Of a stretch of DNA of 64,000 nt, positions 61,810 through 64,000 are shown one piece after another. The position numbers and the translations under genes were made by a program. Source of the stretch: Sabellastarte sp. h YS-2021 (taxonomy: Eukaryota; Annelida; Polychaeta; Sabellida; Sabellidae); contig OZ024927.1 of the NCBI GenBank assembly GCA_964017235.1, positions 56,797,293 to 56,861,292 on the forward strand, in the 5' to 3' direction. The notes under the pieces were generated by a model. It worked only from the letters and a program-made list of their open reading frames with translations. It made no database searches and had not been told where the DNA came from. How positions within the stretch are numbered: position 1 is the stretch's first letter; the number at the start of each line of letters is the position of its first letter.

Positions 61810-62415
61810 AGACCATGACGTTGCACACCTACACCCCCTAACCAGTGTCCCTACCAAGTATCAACTTCCTGCACCTTACAGTTTCTGAGATATAGCTCGG
61901 ACAAGATTTTATAGGTCAAGGTCACTACGGCAAGGTCAAATCAAGGTCAGACCATGATGTTGCACACCTACACCCCCCTAACCAATGTCCCTACCAGTGT
62001 ATCAACTTCCTGCACCTTACAGTTTCCGAGATATAGCCCGGACAAGCTTTTATAGGTCAAGGTCACTACGGCAAGGTCAAATCTAGGTCACACCATGACG
62101 TTACACACCTACACCCCCTAACCAATGTCCCTACCAAGTATCAACTTCCTACACCTTATGGTTTCTGAGATATAGCCCGGACAAGATTTTCAAACTCAAG
62201 GTCACTACGGCAAGGTCAAATCAAGGTCAGACCATGACGTTGCACACCTACACATCCTAACCAGTGTCCCTACCAAGTATCAACTTCCTACACCTTACGG
62301 TTTCTGAGATACAGCCCGGACAAACTTTTTCCCGCCGCCCGCCCACCCGCCCATCTGGACACCATGGGTGAAAACAATACCCCGACAGCCCTTAAGGGCT
62401 GTGGGTAAAAAGCAG
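61810..62415 (-). repeat. R1 element, second part
   Basis: About four further ~142-bp units (GACCATGACGTTGCACACCT..) ending with CCATCTGGACACC, GTGAAAACAATACCCCGACA and the palindromic terminus AGCCCTTAAGGGCT with GTGGGTAAAAA. Same terminus as 8408 in the opposite orientation. Confidence 0.87.
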
Positions 62416-62729
62416 TGAAACATTATAAAAACCAGCAGACTTTCAGAACAGAGAGTGTAAGTAATGCAAAGGTGCAAGAGAAAATATAATGTATGAGAGC
62501 AAAATATATATGTAAATACAAAGTATCAAAACATGGCAATGCAACAGCAAGATGACAGCATTAATTAGTTAGTACATGCAATAATCAGTTTCTGCAATCT
62601 TTCTATCTCTGTTAGAAATATGTCTCAAATATGATAGCAGAAAACATTTTAGCAAAGCCAAACTCAAATGTGACACCAAAGTCCCACTTAAACATTGCAC
62701 ACCTACATGCCCCCATCAATAACCCTACT
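62416..62729. other. Spacer, R1-related remnant
   Basis: Contains TGCAATCTTTCTATCTCTGT and AGCAAAGCCA pieces resembling the R1 unique block inverted. No gene. Confidence 0.4.
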
Positions 62730-63770
62730 AAATTTTACTATTTTATAGCTCACCCAAAAGTAGGTGAATAACAAATTTAAAAGAAATTCTCTAAGTGCAA
62801 TAGTTTTCAAGTTACAACTAATTTACTCAACAGTGATAACCTCAAAGTAGCTATTGCTCAGCTATGCAATGATCTACAGGTTTACAATTTCACTTTGTTA
62901 TTGCTGACCCATAATTAGCTGAATAATACATTAAACCAAATTCTGCAAAGTCTGCAACTTTACTATGTTATAGCTGACCCAAATGTAGGTGAATGACATA
63001 TTTAAACAAAATACTCTAAATGCAATAGTTTTCAAGTTACAACTTATTTACTCAAAAGTGAAAACCTGAAAGTATCTATTGCTCAGCTATGCAATGAGCT
63101 ACAGGTCTGCAGTTTTACTATGTTACAGCTGAGTCAAAAGTAGCTGAATAACATATTTATATAAAATTCTCTAAATGCCATAGTTTTCAAGTTACAAGTG
63201 ATTTTACTCATTCTGGAAGTTACTGAAAAGTCATAAAGTAGCCATTACTCACTTAGCTATTGAGATAGACACCCAAGTTACTCACCATGTTATATCGATG
63301 GAAAAAGTAGCTGAATAACATATTTCAACAAAATGCTCTAAATGCAATACTTTTCAAGTTATAAGTGATTTAGTGCATGATTTCAGGAATTTTAATGCAT
63401 AAAATATTATTTAAAAAATTCATAAAAAAAATAATAGAGAGATTCAGGCCTGATACTCACACAAGGGAATGTACTATTGATCTAGTACATATATGAAAGA
63501 TAAGAGACAAATCCCTGCAATAATGAATGAGAAAATTGTCATAAAGTTTTGAAATTTTCACACTTAAGGTGGGGGTACCTCATTTGTAATGGCTCTGGGG
63601 AACAAACGAATGAACAGATCTGCATTCCTTGAACAATTTTTCATCATCGGTCTTTTCAAAAAACAGCATATCTCTGTGCCTTGTACTATTGGAGAAGATG
63701 TTCACGCGGACGCCAATGCGGGTGGGGACGCCGCAGAATGATGCCATAATGTCAGCTGACTGACTGGATC
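62730..63770 (+). mobile_element. R2 element copy (short array plus 3' region)
   Basis: Three to four R2 units followed by the same 3' region as 22966-23535, ending CATAATGTCAGCTGACTGAC. The array is much shorter than the ~15-unit copy at 20616-22965. Confidence 0.83.
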
Positions 63771-64000
63771 CTAACCCTGAGTACAACTTATTATAACAAC
63801 TCACAATATTATCAGCACTTTCTCTCTCTTTATTTTCTCTCTTTTCAAATTTTAAAATTCATTATAATTTATTGATAAGGAAAATGCTTTCATATCACTG
63901 AATATTTTTTTTTATAATTTTCTGATACCAATAATAAAATAATTTGAGGCTGCTATCACTGATTTGTCTTGTCCTAGAAGCAGTTAGTACAAGATGCATG
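63771..64000. other. No gene seen
   Basis: AT-rich window edge with nothing recognised. Confidence 0.5.

Overview
This is animal nuclear DNA: AT-rich, intron-rich and dense in repeats. Two host genes can be supported, both partial and pointing at each other. The mixture of DIRS, L2/CR1-like, L1/Tx1-like, hAT and tRNA-derived SINE elements with long arrays of 140-170 bp repeats inside mobile units resembles marine invertebrate genomes, most likely a mollusc such as a bivalve. That assignment is inference; no marker gene fixes it.

Layout. (1) 1-4533: non-coding, probably an intron of the first gene, with a 34-bp-TIR element, a tRNA-like SINE and a hAT-like end just before an exon. (2) 4534-11804, + strand: the last six coding exons of a Mondo/ChREBP-family bHLH-zip transcription factor, with good splice sites and matching phases, ending in the conserved WKFWI / RPLFES domain. 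(3) 11805-26784: intergenic, with a 2.1 kb hAT-type element with an exact 8-bp target duplication, SINEs, and four repeat families (called R1, R2, R3 here, plus a fragment family). (4) 26785-35320: an old, broken DIRS-type tyrosine-recombinase retrotransposon (DIRS-A, - strand) whose inverted termini and internal complementary region are still readable. A truncated L1/Tx1-like LINE, a short L2-type 3' end and a MITE-like element are inserted in it. (5) 35321-42868: repeat arrays R5 and R4, a hairpin, and a 498 bp hAT MITE with an exact 8-bp duplication. (6) 42869-57590, - strand: the last three coding exons of a gene with a proline-rich segment and C-terminal coiled coil resembling CD2AP/CIN85 adaptors. 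Its 12.4 kb intron holds a young second DIRS element (DIRS-B, 46302-52702) with identical 170-bp inverted repeats and intact RT/RNase H and recombinase frames. (7) 57591-64000: repeat family R1 split by a nearly complete L2/CR1-like LINE carrying a 2A-like motif, then an R2 element.

The most interesting observations are the paired DIRS elements. In DIRS-B a single TGA followed by CAATCA separates gag from a 1072-codon frame that overlaps all of RT/RNase H and ends in the recombinase; the same overlapping frame is open in the diverged DIRS-A. Also notable are the 2A-like motif, repeats that spread nuclear-receptor-type motifs, and degenerate tandem copies of a host exon. No new defence or metabolic system is visible; the novelty here is in mobile elements.
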